A stretch of 64,000 nt of DNA from Streptomyces sp. Edi2 (GCF_040253635.1 NZ_JBEJGX010000003.1:5047501-5111500), one strand, 5' to 3'. Positions 18,201 to 33,200 are shown, counted from the stretch's first letter. A program made the numbers and translations. Notes: a model not told the origin generated them from the sequence alone.

Positions 18201-21200
18201 TCCGGGAGGAGCTCGCGGCTGCCTCCGGCACGGCAGCAACCTCCGCCGCAGCGCTCCTCGACTCGGCATCCCCTCATGTCCGTCGATCCGGCCGGTCCTC
18301 CGCCGCCCGGCCGCCGAGGCCGGTGTTCACGCGCCCGGTGTTCACGCGCCCGGTGTCGGAGGTGGGGGACCGGCCCGGCGCCTCCCGCACGCCGGGGGCG
18401 GCCTCCGGGGCACCGGCTCCCCGCGGCCGGCGCAGCGGCCGGATCCAGGAGCCGGTCCGTTCCCCGCGGACGCCGGGTTCGGTGTCCGCGAGTTCGCCCC
18501 GGTCCCTGTTCGGATCGGCGGGCCAGGGGTCGCCCGAGCCGGTCGACCGGGAGCTTCTGGAGGACCTCTACGGCCCGCGGGACGCACAGGGGGAGGCTTC
18601 CTGGCGGGAGCGCGCCGAGGCGCTGGCCCGGTTGGCCCGGCTGTACCGTACGGACCCGATCCCGGACCCGAACTCGGATTCCGACCCGGACCCGGACTCG
18701 GACTTCGACTCCGACTCGGACCTCGGCTCGGACACTCGCTCCGACGCGTCTTCGGGTCCGCGGAACGGCCCGCTCGACCGGTACGACATGGAGGAGACCG
18801 CCCGCCATGTGATGCGCCTTGAGGTGGACGAGGCGACCGAGGACTCGGACGCCGGGCTCAAGGAACTGGTGCGGCTGGCGGTGGAGCGGCCCGGGGCGAC
18901 GTCCTGGACGGAGCTGTCGGTCCACCACCTGTGGACCTATGGGGACGGGCTGTTCGCCGACCGGCACCGCCTGTCGCCCGATGGCCAGGGCCGTCCCCGG
19001 GGCTGGCGCTGGGGCACGGCGGACGTGCCGGCCGATATGGATCTGAGCCGGGTGCTGGATGTCGTCGAGCGGGCGGACGGGACACGCGAGGAGGTGCTCT
19101 CCCCCGCTCCCTGGTGGAACGGCGACGTGCCGCCGCACCTGTACTCCGCTGACGGCGACGCGGAGGAGGTCTCGCTGCCGGGCTATGCCGGGCGCATGCG
19201 GCAGTGGCCGTTCGAGGTGCTCATCAAAGTGGTGGCGCTCGACCCGGACCTGGCCCGGGTTCCGGAGGACGCGCACGTTCTGCTGGTGATGCCGGAGATC
19301 AGCGCGCAGGGCATCCACGCGGCCGACGGGCTCGTCACCCAGCTCAACCGCACGGTGTGGTCCACCAGCGGCAGGCCGGGTTGGGAGGTGCCCGGCTCCG
19401 ACCTGGCCCAGATCCGGCCCGTGCTGACGCTCACGGCCCGGATGGACCGGGGACCCCGGGGCGGCTGGCTGCGGCGGGATCCGGACACGGTGCGCACCGT
19501 GGCCGAGCTGGGGCTGGGCGACGCCGCCCACTGGAGCCGGAAGGTGATCTTCTGGCCGGTGATCGGCGCGGACCACCGCCTTCAGGGCTACTCGTCGGAG
19601 GACTTCTCCGACGCGGCGGACAAGGGCTGGTGGACCACCGCGTTCTTCGCCGAGTTCACCTTCGGCCGCCCCGCCCGGTCGTACGTCATCGAGGACCCTG
19701 ACGAGAGCCGGTGGGAAGCGCTCCAGCTGCCCTGGGTGCAGCTGGCGCAGCCGGCTCCCCTCATCGCGGACAACCACGGGAGGCCCGGCTTCACCATCTG
19801 GCACACCCCGCACGGGGAGATGCGCACCTCCGGGCGCAGGTCCGGCCGGATGGTCCAGGCCCTGCTGGCGCTGACCGGGCCGTCCGGGGCCTACTCCGTC
19901 TTCAAGAGCCAGTGCTTCGGTGCGATGCCCAGTACGCGAACGCGCCGCGGTACGACGGAGCCCGGTCTCCTCAGGCGGCAGCCGCGCGGGGCCGATCCGC
20001 TCGTGGACGTGCCGGAGATCCAGCACATGGCGGACGCCCCCGGCGCGACCGTGTACTCCCTCGGCTACTACGTGAGCGGCGTCTCCCTGTTGGAGAAGGA
20101 CATCCCCGGCGCTCGCGCCGAGGAGGCCGTCTTCCAGGCGTACCCGGACGCGCGGGGCCAGGGAGTGACCCCGCAGAACGCGGTGCACACGGCCAGGCCG
20201 AGGCCGGCCGGGGCGGCGCTCGACGAGATCGCGCGCATCGCCGGTCTGCACACCGGGCCGGGGCAGGCGGACGAGCCGGTGCGCGAGCGGATGCTGCGCC
20301 TGGTGATGCTGCTGCGAGACGTCTTCACCCCCGTCACGGACGCGGACGGGGTGCTGCGCGCCGTGGACGAGCACGCGCTGCTGCTCCCGGACCGGCGCGA
20401 CCCGTTGGGCGAGGAGAGCCGACAGCTGCTGCAGGGCGTGGGCACGCTGGACCGGATGCGCCAGGCCGATCCGGCGCTGGACCACCCGGCCGTCGGTCAT
20501 TTCACCGTCGAGCTGTTCGGAACGCTGGCGTGGGCGCACGGGCTTCGCCGGCAGGCGGCCGTCGTCCAGGGCACCGCCGCGCTCGGTCTGCCGCCGGTCA
20601 TTCCGGAGACCTTCCGTCTCCTGCTGATGGACGCGGCGAAGGTGGGGCCGGGGGCCGAGCCGCCCGCGCTCACCGCCTGGCTGCCGCTGCCGCAGGTGAC
20701 CGACGCGGTACGGACGCTGGCCGCTGTGCAGAATCCCGAGCGACTGGTCCGGGACGTACTGGGCCTGACGGACGCCGAGGAGGTCGGGGCAGCGGACTGG
20801 TCCCGGGCGCTGTGGGCGGGGATCTGGACCGAGCAGCTCACGAGCCCGATCCGCAGCGACGCCGAAAAGGGCGCGTTCGCCGCCAGGATTCTGCGCCTGG
20901 ACGAGCACGATCCGCAGCTGTTCCGCCAGGCCCGTACGGCGGTCGTCAAGGCGGTGGCCGCAGGCCGTGACCTCGGGCGCCTGGACTCGCTGGCCTCGCA
21001 CGGCCTGGAACTGGAGGGAGCGCTGTCCGCCGACCGGCTGCTCCGGAGCCGCGGCGGCAGGATGTGGGGCCGGCAACCCGACCGCAAGAATCCCCCGCGC
21101 GGAACCCTCAACCGCAGTGTTGTCACGCTGATGGAACGCAAGGACGGCTCCTTCCGGCCGTACGCCACGGAGACCGCTCCGTGGAAGAAGGGCGAGGACG

Positions 21201-24200
21201 CGGCGCCGGAGGACGTGTTCGTGTATGCCGCGGGCGAGGACTTCGCGCCCCCCGGCCCCTTCGCCGACTTGCTCCACCACGACCCTTCCTCGGACTCCGA
21301 CGAGGGCTGGATCCTGGTGGTCGACCGCGCCGGGCAGCCGAAGGGACTGGCGGCCCGGGCCGCCCTCGGCACGACCGGTGGGACGTGGGGCTCCGACCAT
21401 CCGGTCGCGCTCCACTTCGACGAGGACAGCGGCGTCTACACGATCGCCGTGTATCCGGAGGACGGCCACGCGCAAGCGCCGGAGGGCACCTGGCACGCGT
21501 TCGAGCACCCGGGCAAGGAACAGGCCGCCCCCGGCGGCCGGTCGGCGGCTGCCGTCCCGTCCGCTCGCCGCGGGCCGCGAGACGGCTCGGTGGCCACCTC
21601 GCCGGCCGCAGCGACCGCGCCCCGGCAGTCGGCCGGCCCCGCGCCCGCGCCCGGCGGGGTGCTCACCCGCGCCGAGCTGACGGCCCGGGTGGACGCGGTC
21701 GCCGACCGGGGCCCGGTGGGTGAGCCGCGGCTGGGCGAATGCGCGGCCCTGGTGCGGGGCCTGGCCGCCGCGGTGTTCCCCGGCTCCGGGGTGCTCGCGG
21801 GCGGGGCGCGGGCGGCGTTCGCGCTGGACGACCTGGTGGTGGGCCGGACGACGACCGAGCACGCGCTCGCGGCGGGGCCGGGCTGGGGTTCGGTGGAGTC
21901 GTGGGCGCAGGTGGAGCGCGGACTCCGGAGGTCTGGTGCGGGGGCGCTGGCGCTCGTGCTGGGGCGGCGGCAGGACGGCGGACAGCTGCGGGCGGGCCGG
22001 CCGGGCCACGCGTGGGCGGCGTACCTCCTGGCGAACGACCAGGTGGCATGGATCAACCTGACGGGTGAGCCGGGCGGCCGGCTCTCGGCGACGCAGGAGG
22101 GGCAGCCGCCGGCGGAGCTGCTGCGGCGGCAGGGGCAGGGGCTCTCACCGCTGGAGCTGCCGCCGCTGGCCGGGCGGGCGGTGATCGTCGGCGCTTCGGG
22201 CCAGGTGGAGCCGGACGCGCTGGAGCCGTTCGCGGAGTCCGGCTCCACCGGGCAGGCGCTGGTGGACCGGCCCACGGGGCGCGGCTACGCCGGGGAGGAC
22301 CGCGCGCTGTCGGAGCCGCCGCCGCGGCAGATCTTCACGCGCCCGGTGGCTGAGTTCGGATCCGGCCTCACAGCGCCGTGGGCGGAGGCGGACGGTGCGT
22401 CGCAGCTGTCGGACAGGACAGTCCTCCATCCGGCGCCGGCCGAGTGGGGGGCCGGCCGGACGTGGGGTCCGCCGGCCGGCTCCGCCGGTCCGGTGTCCGC
22501 GCCCCCTGCTGCCGGCGGGACGTCTGCGGTGGTGCCCTCGGCGCAGCAGGCGGCGCCGCAGCATCACGACGCGCTGCTCGCATACGTGTACGGCCCTCGG
22601 TCCGCAGGTCAGAGTTACCCGCCCGGTGTGCGTGACGCCCTGGTCGTGCTGGACCGGCTGTGGGCGCAGGAGGCGGGCCCGACGGGCGGGCCGTTCGGTC
22701 CGACCCAGCTGGATCAGCTGGCCCGGAACATGATCATGAAGCCGGGTGGGCGGTTCACGTCCAAGATGCGTGCCGACTTGCTGAAGGTGGCGTCGGAACA
22801 TCCGGGGGTGCAGAGGACGGCGCAGCTGTTCGCGCTCTATGTGAAGAGCCGGGGGGTGTTCGGCGACAAGTGGCGCCTGACCGACCCCTCGGGCAACCAC
22901 CTGGGTTGGGACTGGACCGAGAAGGTGCCGGGCGACATCAACCTGGAAAAGACAGGAGAGTCGCTGTTCGACAAGAACGGCAACCTGGCGTTCAAGATGA
23001 CCGGTCGCAGTCCGTGGAGCACGTCACCCAAGCCGAACCTCAAACTCTACGCCGCGGACGGTGATCCGGCGACGGTCACCGTGCGGGGCCCCAACCGCTT
23101 CGAGCGGCGCATGACGTTCGAAGCGTTCATCGAACTGGTGGCGCTCGACCCGATGGGGCCGCTGCCCTCGGCGAATTCCCGCTTCCTGCTGGCGATGTCC
23201 GGGGTCACCGAGCGGAACCTCTTCCTCCCGGACGGGCTGGCCCTCCGGTTCAACCAGCCTGTCTGGGTCTCCGGCGCCACGGTGCGGGTCATGCAGGACG
23301 AGAACGGGCCTGCGCCTGTGCTCGGGCTGACCTCCCAGGAGGGGAAGACACCCCCGGGGAGCTGGATAGAGCGGGACCCTGCCACGGCACGTATCGCAGC
23401 CGGGCCCGGTCCCGGACGCGACGATCTGTCCTACCTGAACGGGGAGATGATCGCCTGGCCGATCGCCGGCCCGGACCACCACGTCAACATGCTCCTTGCG
23501 GCCGACTTGAACAAGGACCACGACAAGGGCTGGGCCCGCGTCAACGGGGCCCTGGGTATCGGATCGGCCAGGTATTACGTCCTCGCTCAACCAGGGCGCC
23601 CGATCTCACCGGCAGATGTGTATCAGGTGGTCTGGCCCGCCGATAGGCCCACGGTCAAGGTGGGCGTGCACGGCCTCCCCGCGGTGGGCATATGGCCCAC
23701 CCCGGACGGGGCCAAATACCTCGAACCGGAGGAGAGTGCCCGCAGAGTCTCGTACCTGATACGGCAGACCGGGCTGTCCCCTGAGTACCCCCTCGTCCTG
23801 GTGTGCTGTTACGGCGCGATGCCCAAGAGCCCGAGGCATCGCAGGGCGGCGAACGTGCCGTCTTCCGGTGGGTGGCCGGCCGGGGTCGATCCGCTCAGGG
23901 ATCTGTCCATCGCCGACCGGGTGGCGAAGAGGGAACGGCGGCTGGTGCTGTCCTCCAACTACACGATCTCCACCGCGTGGATGAAGGATCTGTTCCCGTG
24001 GATGAACTCCGACGAATCGGTGTTCATCATGCACACCGACGAGCGCGACCGCCGAGCCGGCTGGGTCGCGTCCTGGCCCGAACCGGAGGGGACGGACCTC
24101 GACGCGTACGGGCGCCAGGCTCTTCTGCCCGTCGGCCAGGCAAAGACCCCGGAGCGGACGCTGGAGCTGCTCCGGGCACTGAAGCTGATCTTCGGTAGCT

Positions 24201-27200
24201 CCGTGCAAGTCGACCCGGAGTTCCCGGTGCTGCTGAGCGGTATCGGCGCGCTGGAGCGGATGCGGGAGGCCGACAGCGCGTCGAACCGTCCGTTGGACCA
24301 CGACGGTGCCCGCCAGTTCACCCTCGATCTGTTCGAGTTTCTCGCCATGGGCTACCACATCGGGCTGCACGGCCCGCCTGCCCGGAACGGGCAGCCGGTC
24401 CCTGTCGAGAGCTACCGCGCGCTGCTGAAGGAAGCGGCGGCCAGGTGGATTCAGCGGCCGGGGAGTTACCTGGTCGACTGGCTGCCGTTGCAGCCCGTCA
24501 TCCACACACTTGCGGGTATGGCCTCCCGGCCGTCCCGGGAGAACTGGCTCAGGGATCTCCTGGGGCTCGACGCCAACGACCCGGTCGAGGAGAGGGAGTG
24601 GTCACAGGCGCTGTGGGCGCAGGTCAAGGGCAACTTGTTCGTCCTCAACGAGGTCACTGACCAGGGCGCGTTCGCCCAGGCCATGCTGCACCTGGACCAC
24701 CCGGACCCGTCGCGTTACGGCGATGCGGTCACCGCGGTCCACAGGGCGGTGGCGGCCGGCCGCAGCATCAGGCGGCCGCACGAGCTGGCTTCCCACGGCT
24801 TCGAGCGGGCCGGAGCGCTGTCACCGACCACGCTGCTGACGGACGGCAACGGGTGGACATGGGGCAGGAACTTCACCGCTCGGCCGCTCAGCGCCGGAAG
24901 CATCGACACCTCCGACATCACGGTGTTCAGGAAGCAGCCCGACGGCAGCGTCCTCGAAACCACGGAACCCGCTCCCTGGCGCGAGGGCAAGCGACCCTTC
25001 GTGTATGTCGCGGACAGCGACTTCGCGCACCCGGAGCAGTTCGGTGATCTGGCCTACCGTGACCCGGCGTTGCGGAGGCTGGACCCCGAGATTCCCGTGC
25101 TCGGGGTCATCTCCCATGCCATGCCGTACGACCCTCTCCTGCCGCCTGCCCCTGGGCTCCTCCGGGGCAGCTTGGCGGGTGAACTCGCCCGCAATACGGG
25201 CAGGAGGCAGTTCGTCCCCTGGTGCGCGGTCGAACTGCGCCGTGGGGCCGACGGGGTCTACCGGATCGCGATGTACCTGGACCAGGGAAGTCCGGCGAGC
25301 CTGGTCGGCGTGTGGGGGGCCATCAATCCCGCGCAGGGCGACCCGCCGGCCCCGACGCCCCCGGTCGTGGCACCGCCCGTGGGCCCGGCGGCCGTCGGCC
25401 CGCCGCGCCCTGCCCCGGTAGGGGTGCCGGGGCTGCTGCCGGGGTCGATACCGGCGGGCATGCGGATGCCCCTCCCGGTGGGTGTGCCGGTCGCTCCGCC
25501 GACCAGCATGCCGGTCGGTCCGCTGCCCGGCACGCTGGTCGGCCTGCCGGCCCCCATGCCGCCCGGCCGGCCGCTCCCTCTGCCCCCCGGACTGGCGAAC
25601 TACCGCGGTGCGGCGCCGGCGGCGGAGTCGCCCGCCGGGCCCACGCCGCGTATCCCGATCCTGCCGGTGGCGGACACGATGCGGGACGCCAACAGCGGGC
25701 GGGCAGAGGACCGAAGGACGTCGCGCAGAAGGCGGGACGCCGCCCTGGCCGACCGGCCGAGGGTGGTGACCCACGCCCCGCGGTCCGGTGCCCCGGCGCC
25801 GTCGGCCGGCTCCGCGTCCCACGGTTCGCCGATGGAGCTGGACAGCCCGCAGGAGGCGCCGTCGGCCGAGGAGCGCTACCAGGAGATCCTCGACGAGCTG
25901 TACGCCGGGCAGGGCAAGGGCCGAGGCTCCGAAGAGTGGGCGGCGCTGGCCCGGTTGGACGGGTTGCGGCAGCTGGAGCCGGAGCCGGCGGGCGGACCGC
26001 TCGACATCGCCGCGCTCACCCGCCATGTGCTGATGCTCGGGCAGGGAGAGCCGACACCCGAGCTGCGCAGGGAGCTGCTCGCCCTGGCCCTGAACGCCAG
26101 GACACTGGAGGCCCGCGGACTGAAGGTGGACAGCCTGGCCGTGCTCTCCGCCGGTTACCTGGCGCGCAATGGGGCGTTCGACTCGACGTTCCGCCTCGCG
26201 CCCGGCGCCGGCGACCGCCCCCGGGGCTGGGACTGGACCGGGCAGATGCCCAAGGACTTCACCCTGGGGCAGTCGGCGACGGTCATCGTCGGCCGGAACG
26301 GCACGCCGTCCGTGAACGTGGACCGCAGTGCGTGGCTCAGGGACGGCAAGCCCGAGCCGTACGTGTACTCCGCGCCGAGCAGCCCGACGGAGATGAGGAT
26401 CGCCGGGCGGGGCGATTTCTGGCGGCGCGTACCGCACCGGGTCTTCGTCGAGCTGCCGGCGTTCGACCCGGATCTCGGGCAGGTCCCGGCGGATGCCGAC
26501 TTCCTGCTGACGATGGGCCGGATCCGCGAGCGGGGCCTCGTGCTGCCGAACGGGCTGGCGGCCAAGTACGGGCGGGAGACCTGGAGCACCGATACCGTCC
26601 CGAAGTGGGTGCAGCCTCGCGGCACCTCGGATCCGTTCATGCTCACGCTGTTCGCCAGGGAGCACGAGGACGCGTGGGGGAACTGGCTGCGGGTGGATCC
26701 GGTCACGGCCCGGGAAGCGGTGGCCGCGGGGACGGGCGTCGCGGCCCGCTGGAGCCGGGAGCTGGCCTTCAGGACGTTCGGCGGTCCGGACCGCCGTCCC
26801 AGCGTGGTCGCGGCGATGGACTACACAGCCATGTCCGGGCCCGAGCGCTGGCGCCGCAGTGTGCGGGACACCTTGCTGACGGGGCTCTCGTGGTCCGTCC
26901 TGATGCGCTTCGGTCGCAAGGTGCGCCCTGCGGACCTGCGACAGGTGCCGTGGGTGGAGTTCGATCTCCCGTCACCGGTCTACCTCGACATCCACGGGGT
27001 ACGGGGCGGCACGATCCTGCCCACGTCCAGCGGGACGAGGACCACCTCCGGGGCGGAGTCCGTCGCCTGGATGAGCGCGGCGATCGACCAGCTGGGCCGC
27101 TCCAGGCGGCACCCCATCGTGGCGCAGAACTGCTTCGGGGCGTCCGGGCGAGAGCGGCACCGTCCCCGGATGAGCGGGTCGGTCTACGGCCGCGAAGCAC

Positions 27201-30200
27201 GCGGCACCGATCCGCTCGCGGACATGTCGGAACTCGAACTGCTGGCGGACGGCCGGGGGCAGACGGTGTTCGCGCTGCCGGCCGAGGGCTATCTCGGCGT
27301 CGGCTCGGAGCTCCCGCAGCTGGGTCTGCACCCCCAGCAGCCGGTTCTCGGGACGGGCACGGACCCCCGGGGCAAGGGGGTGACCGTCGAGACCGGCATC
27401 GTCGCCCTCCGGCCGTTGCCGAAGAACGAGGCGCTGGACGAGTGCGCGCGCCTCACCGGTCTGCACGCGGGCCCCGGCCCGGCGTCCGACGACGTGCGGG
27501 CGCGGACGACGCGGCTGGTGCGGGCGCTGCGGCGGATCGCCCCTCCCTTCAAGGACATGAACGGGCGGTACCTGGCCGTCGACGAGCACGCGCTGCCGCT
27601 GCCTCACGCCCGGCTGGTACCGGATCCGCGGCACGACCGGGCGCGGTTGCTGCTGCGGGGCATGGGCGCGCTGGAGCTGATGCGGGCGGCCGATCCCGCG
27701 CTGAACGACCCGCAGCGGCGGGGCGCCCGGCTGTTCACCGTCGACCTGTTCGAGGCGCTGGTCGACAAGCACCGCGAGCTGTACGGGCAGGCGCCGGCGG
27801 CCCGGAGCGGAGCGGTGGGCGCGGTGCCGCCGCTCGTCGAGGAGCACTTCGGCCGACTGCTGGAGGACGCCGGGAACCGGTGGAACGAGCGCGCGCGGCC
27901 TGCGCTGACGGACTGGCTCGGACTGCCGAAGACGATCGGGGTCCTCGGGCAGTTGGCCTCCCTCCCGGACCCGGAGCCGGTGATCAGGGACGTGCTGGAC
28001 CTGGAGGACAGCGCGCCGGTCGGGGAGTGGGAGTGGTCCCGGACGCTGTGGGCGGGGGTCAAGGCCCAGCTGCTCACCGACGGGATGACCAGCGCGGCCG
28101 ACCGGGGTACCTTCGCGGCGACGATCCTGCGCCTGGGCGCGCCGGATGCGGCGGCGCGGTTCGGGGATGCCCGCATGGCGGCCACCCGGGCGATCGCGGC
28201 CGGCCGTGACCCGGGCAGCCTCGACGAGTTGGCCTCGCACGGGCTGGAGCGGGACGGTGCGCTGTCTCCGGACCGGCTGCTGAAGGACCGTCAGGGCGGT
28301 ACGTGGGCCAGGATCCTGAACGGCGAGTCGTACCCGCCGCGGAACATCGACCTCAGAGTGGTCACGCTGATGCAGCGGACGGCCGACGGCCGCTCCTTCG
28401 AGCCGTACGGCACCGAACCGGCCCCCTGGTTCGGCAAGGACGCCGCCGCCCCCATCGTCTACGTGGCGGACGAGGACTTCGCGCCGGCCGGGCAGTTCGG
28501 TGACCTGGCCTCCCACGACCCCTTCCTGAGCGCGCTGACCACGCAGCACCACGTGGTGCAGGCCATCCGCCGGACCGGCCCGGCCGGACCGCCCGTGGCG
28601 GGCAGCCTGCCGGTGGAGCTGGCCCGCAACACCGGTAGGGGGCAGCACTTCTCCACGCTCTCGGTCGGCGTGCACTTCGACCAGGAGAAGCAGGTCTACA
28701 CGGTTGCGGTGTTCCCGCTGGAGGGCATGACACAGGCGCCGCCCGGCACATGGAACAAGATCGGTCCCGACGAGGCCGACGTGCTCTCCCAGGGGATCCC
28801 CGGTGCGGCCCCCGCGCCGGCGCCGGATCCGCCGGCGGCCCCCTGGTACGGCGACTCGAACTCGCAGCAGGCCCCGACGACGTCGATCCCGACCAACGCC
28901 TCGGGCACCCCCGGGCGGATCTTCGCGCGGCCGGTGGAGGAGCCGGCCGACGACGCGGACGCGGAGTGGGAGTCGGGGTCCGAGCCCGACTCCGAGTCCG
29001 GTTCGGACTCCGGCACCGCGTCCGACTCCGACTCCGCATCGGAGTCCGGCTCGGCATCAGGGTCCGACTCCAGCTCCAACTCCAACTCCGAATCCGGTGA
29101 CGAGTCGGGGTCCGAGTCCAGTTCGAGTTCGAGTTCCAGTTCCAGTTCCGGGTCGAGCGTGGACTACGGGTCCGACCCCGGTGAGGACACCGTCACCAGC
29201 TCCAGTTCGAGTTCCAGCTCCGACCCCGACTCGGGCTTCGAGTCCGGCTCGGGCTCCGACTCGGACTCGAACTCTGGCTCCGACTCGGACAGCGGCTCCG
29301 AGACCGGGCCCCAGGCCGGGCCGGCGCCCAAGCCCGGCCCGGGAGCGCCTCCGAGGGGGCCGGCGCCGGTGAACGCGGCGTCCAGGCTGCGGGCGCACCC
29401 GACGAACGCCCCGTCGCCGGGCACCGGACAGCCGGCCCCCGTCCGGTCCGCGTCCCGGGTCGTGCCGGTGCCGGCGGCGAAGCCGGTGCCGCTCCCGAAG
29501 GCGGTGGGACCGGGCTACGACGCGGTGCTCCACGAGCTGTTCGGGGCGTCGGCCGGTGGGGATCACGAGCGGACGCGCGTACGTGCGGCGCTGGAGCGGC
29601 TGGACGCGCTGAGCGCGGGCGACCCGCGGCTTCGGCCGGACGGTTCGCTCGATCTGGAGGCGCTGGTCCGCCGGGTGCTGATGCTGGAGCGGACCGAGCC
29701 CGCGACACCGGCGGACCTGCGCGACCTGCTGAAGGCGGCGGTGGATCCGCGTGCCGGGGGGCCGCGCAGCCTGGACCGGCTGTCCGCGGTCCACCTGGTG
29801 CGCAAGGGCGTGTTCGACGCCCGGTTCCGCATTCTCGACGACCAGGGGAACCCGAGGGGCTGGGACTGGGGCTCCGGTGTTCCGTCACAGGCGGACCTGA
29901 GCACGTCGGGAATGGTGACGACGGATCAGGGCGGCGCGACGGCCGTCACGAACATCGGCACCGCCCCGTGGGGTGACACGGCGCACCTCTACGCCGCCAA
30001 CAGCACCGCGCGCTCGGTGCGGGTGCACGGGTCGAAGGGCTTCTCCCGCCGGGCCCCCCACCGGGTATTCGCCGAACTGGTGGATCTCGACCCGGTGCTG
30101 CCCGGGGTCCCGGCCGAGGTCCCGCTGCTGCTGTGGACGCCGAACGCCCTGGCGCGGAACCTGAACCTCCCCGACGCCCTGGCGCACCAGCAGAACCGGT

Positions 30201-33200
30201 CCGTCTTCGCCACCGGCGGCAACCTGGTCTGGGCCCCGCTGTCCGGGCCGCAGCCCCGGTTCGTGCCCGCGCTGGACAACCGGGGCTCCGAGGGCGTCTG
30301 GGCGAGCTGGCTGCGTCGGGACCCGGCCGAGGTGCGGGACGGGGCGGTCGACTGGAACCAGGAAGAGATCACCTGGTCCTTGCCGGGCCCGGACCACCGC
30401 ATGTGGGGCTTCTCCTCGTTCGACTTCGCGGCCGAGCCGGACAAGGGCCGCAGCCGCACCAGGAACTACGCCCGAGCCGCTGCCGTCAGGCGCTACGTCG
30501 TGCTCGGGAAGGGCCGCGAGCGGGCCACCGAACCGCCCAAGGAGGTGCGCTGGAAGGTACCGCCGTTCCACGCGGGCCTGCACAGCTGGCCGGGGGTCGG
30601 CGTCTGGCAGACCGTGGCCGGACAGACGCATGTCGATGCCCGGGAGTCCGCGGACATCGTCGCCCGCGAGGTGGACCGGTCCGGGCCGGCCCCCGGGGTG
30701 CCCGTCCTGCTGGGCTCCTGCTACGGCGCGACGCCGCGCCGGTCCCGGCGCCTGCCGTACTGGCCCGAATCCGGGCCGCGGCCCGCCGTCTTCGACCTGC
30801 TCGCGTACCTACCCGCCGGCCAGTACGTGGCGAACAAGGCAAGGCGCGGGGCGTACGCCGCCCCGTACGAGATATCCCTGGAGCCCGAGCGCGACGTGGT
30901 GGAGGGCAGCACCTCCGACGAGCTGGTGTGGGTCCTCTTCACGGACGAGCGGGGCGACCCGGCGGACTGGGTGCTCTTTCTGCCCGAGCCGGAGGGCGCG
31001 GAGCTGGACGAGGTGGCGCGCCTGGCGCATCTGCACGACGGCAGCGGGCCGGTGTGGGAGGTGAACCGCTTCCGGGCGCTGCGGCTGGTGCGGGCGCTAC
31101 GGCTGGTCTTCGGTGCGGAGGTGGCCGACCGGCCGGACTACGGGCAACTGCTGAGCGGTGCCGGGGCGCTGGAGTCGCGCCGCCGGGCCGACGGCGCGCT
31201 GCACCGCCGTGGTGGCCTGCTGTTCACCATGCAGCTGTTCGAGGCGCTGGCCTGGGAGCACGCGGGCGGCGGGACGGGCATCCCGACGGTGACCGCCGAC
31301 CACTACGCAGCGCTGCTGACGGACTCGGCGCAGCGGTGGGAGGCGGGCGAACGCGGCGCGCTGACGGGCTGGCTGGAGCTGCCGGAGGTCACCAGGGCGC
31401 TGGAGTGGGCGGCGACGGCGCCTGACTGGGAGCGCATGGCCAGGGACATCCTGAGCCTGCCCGCCGAGGTGCCGCTCCAGGAGGAGGAGCGGTCGCGGGC
31501 GGTGTGGGCGCTGGCCAGGACCGAGCAGCTCGCCGCCGAAGCGGGCGACCAGGGCGAGTTGGCGCGGCGGGTGCTGGGCCTCGACCGGCCGGACCCGGAC
31601 CGCTACCTGGAGGCGCTGTCCGTGGCCCGCCGGGCGCTGGCGGCCGGCCGGAACGCGCGGAATCTCGACGAGCTGGCCTCGCACCGCCTGGAGCTGGCCG
31701 GCATGCTCTCGCCGACCGGGCTCCTGAAGGCGCCCGGCGTCGAACAGCCGTGGGGCAGGGGCCTGGTCCAGGGGCGCCTCGATCCCCAGGAGCCGGCGCC
31801 GTTCGACCCGACGGAGATCACGCTGATGCGGCGGCTTCCGGACGGCACGTTCGTGCCCAGCGGTGCCACCGACAGCGTCCAGTGGAGCGAGCAGGGGCTG
31901 CATCCCTTCGTCTACGCCGCCTTCGGTCCGCTTCCGCCCAACGGCCCGCTCACCGACCTGGCCTACCGCGATCCGGAGCTGCTGGCGCTGTCGGTGGACG
32001 TCCCGTTGGTCACGACTGCCGTCCGGGCCCCCGCGCCGGGCTACCCCGTCGAGGGCAGCTACCTGGCCCAACTCGCGGCCGGCGCAGGCAAGGAGTGGTG
32101 GGCCTCCACCCACGCGACCGCTCTGCACGTCGACCCGAAGACCAAGGTGCGCACCCTCGCGGTGTACCCGGAGCCGTGGGAGACGGTGGCCCCGGCAGGC
32201 ACCTGGCGGTGGGCGCAGCCCGTTCACGGTGACCAGCGGCCGCCGGGGGCCCCGGCTGTGCCGGAGTCCGCGGACCGGCCGTCCCCCGGCCTGCCCGCCC
32301 ACCCGGCCCACCGCGCCCCGGTGGACCGGGCGGACCGGCCCGCCGCGACCCGGCCGGTGTACACCCAGCCGGTGGACGACCCGAAGTCCCCGCTGCGTTC
32401 GCCCGCCCCCGGGTGGGAGAGCGCCGCACCGCTGCTCGCGGCGTACGCGGACCGCCCGGAGCCGCGGACGAACATGCCCCGGTCCGGGGCCGGGACGGCG
32501 CCTTCGAGCAAGCGCGGCAAGTCCTCCGGCGGGCGTACGAAGTCCTCGACCGGGCCCGGCCCGCCCCCGGCCGGCAGCAGCAGGCCCCCGGCCGGGCCCC
32601 GCACCGCCACCACCGCGCCCGGCACGCCTGCGGCGGCCCCTGCCACGCGGCCGTCGCCCCTCGCGGACCTCCACGAGCAGCTCCTCACCGAGCTGTACGG
32701 TCCGCCGGGCGGCGACCCGGCCGGCCGGTCGAACGCGCGGATGGCCCTGGCCCGGTTGGACGCGCTGCGGAAGAAGAAGCCGGCTCTCCACGGCGGCCCG
32801 CTCGACCTGGACACGCTGGCCCGTCATGTGCTGCTGCTGGAGCCCGCGGCAGCGGTGACGAAGGAGCAGCGCCGCGAGCTGCTGAACGTGGCGATGGACC
32901 CGCGGGCCGAGGACGCCCCGAATCTGGTGGTCCTGACCGCGGTCCACCTGGTGCGCCGGGGCGTGTTCCATGACGCTTTCCGCCGTTACGGCAAGAACGG
33001 CGAGCCGAGGGGCTGGGACTGGAGCCCGACGGGCACGCGGGTGCCGCTCAACGCCGATCTGGGCAGGACGGCACTGGAGGTGACCGACGCGCAGGGCGGA
33101 GTCTCCTTCCAGGAGGAGGGTTTTGCGCCGTGGGGCGCCGACCCGTACCTGCTGGCTGCGGATTCCGACCAGGCGGGGATCCTGCTGCGGGGCGACAAGG

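Noticed and set aside
14042..22009. Very long antisense open frame (about 2,650 codons) opposite the giant gene
   Set aside because: Arg/Gly/Pro/His-rich with no domain or ribosome site. Such frames arise from GC-rich codons on the other strand. The same applies to the antisense frames at 31097-39925, 40106-43579, 47729-53560 and 56882-60571.
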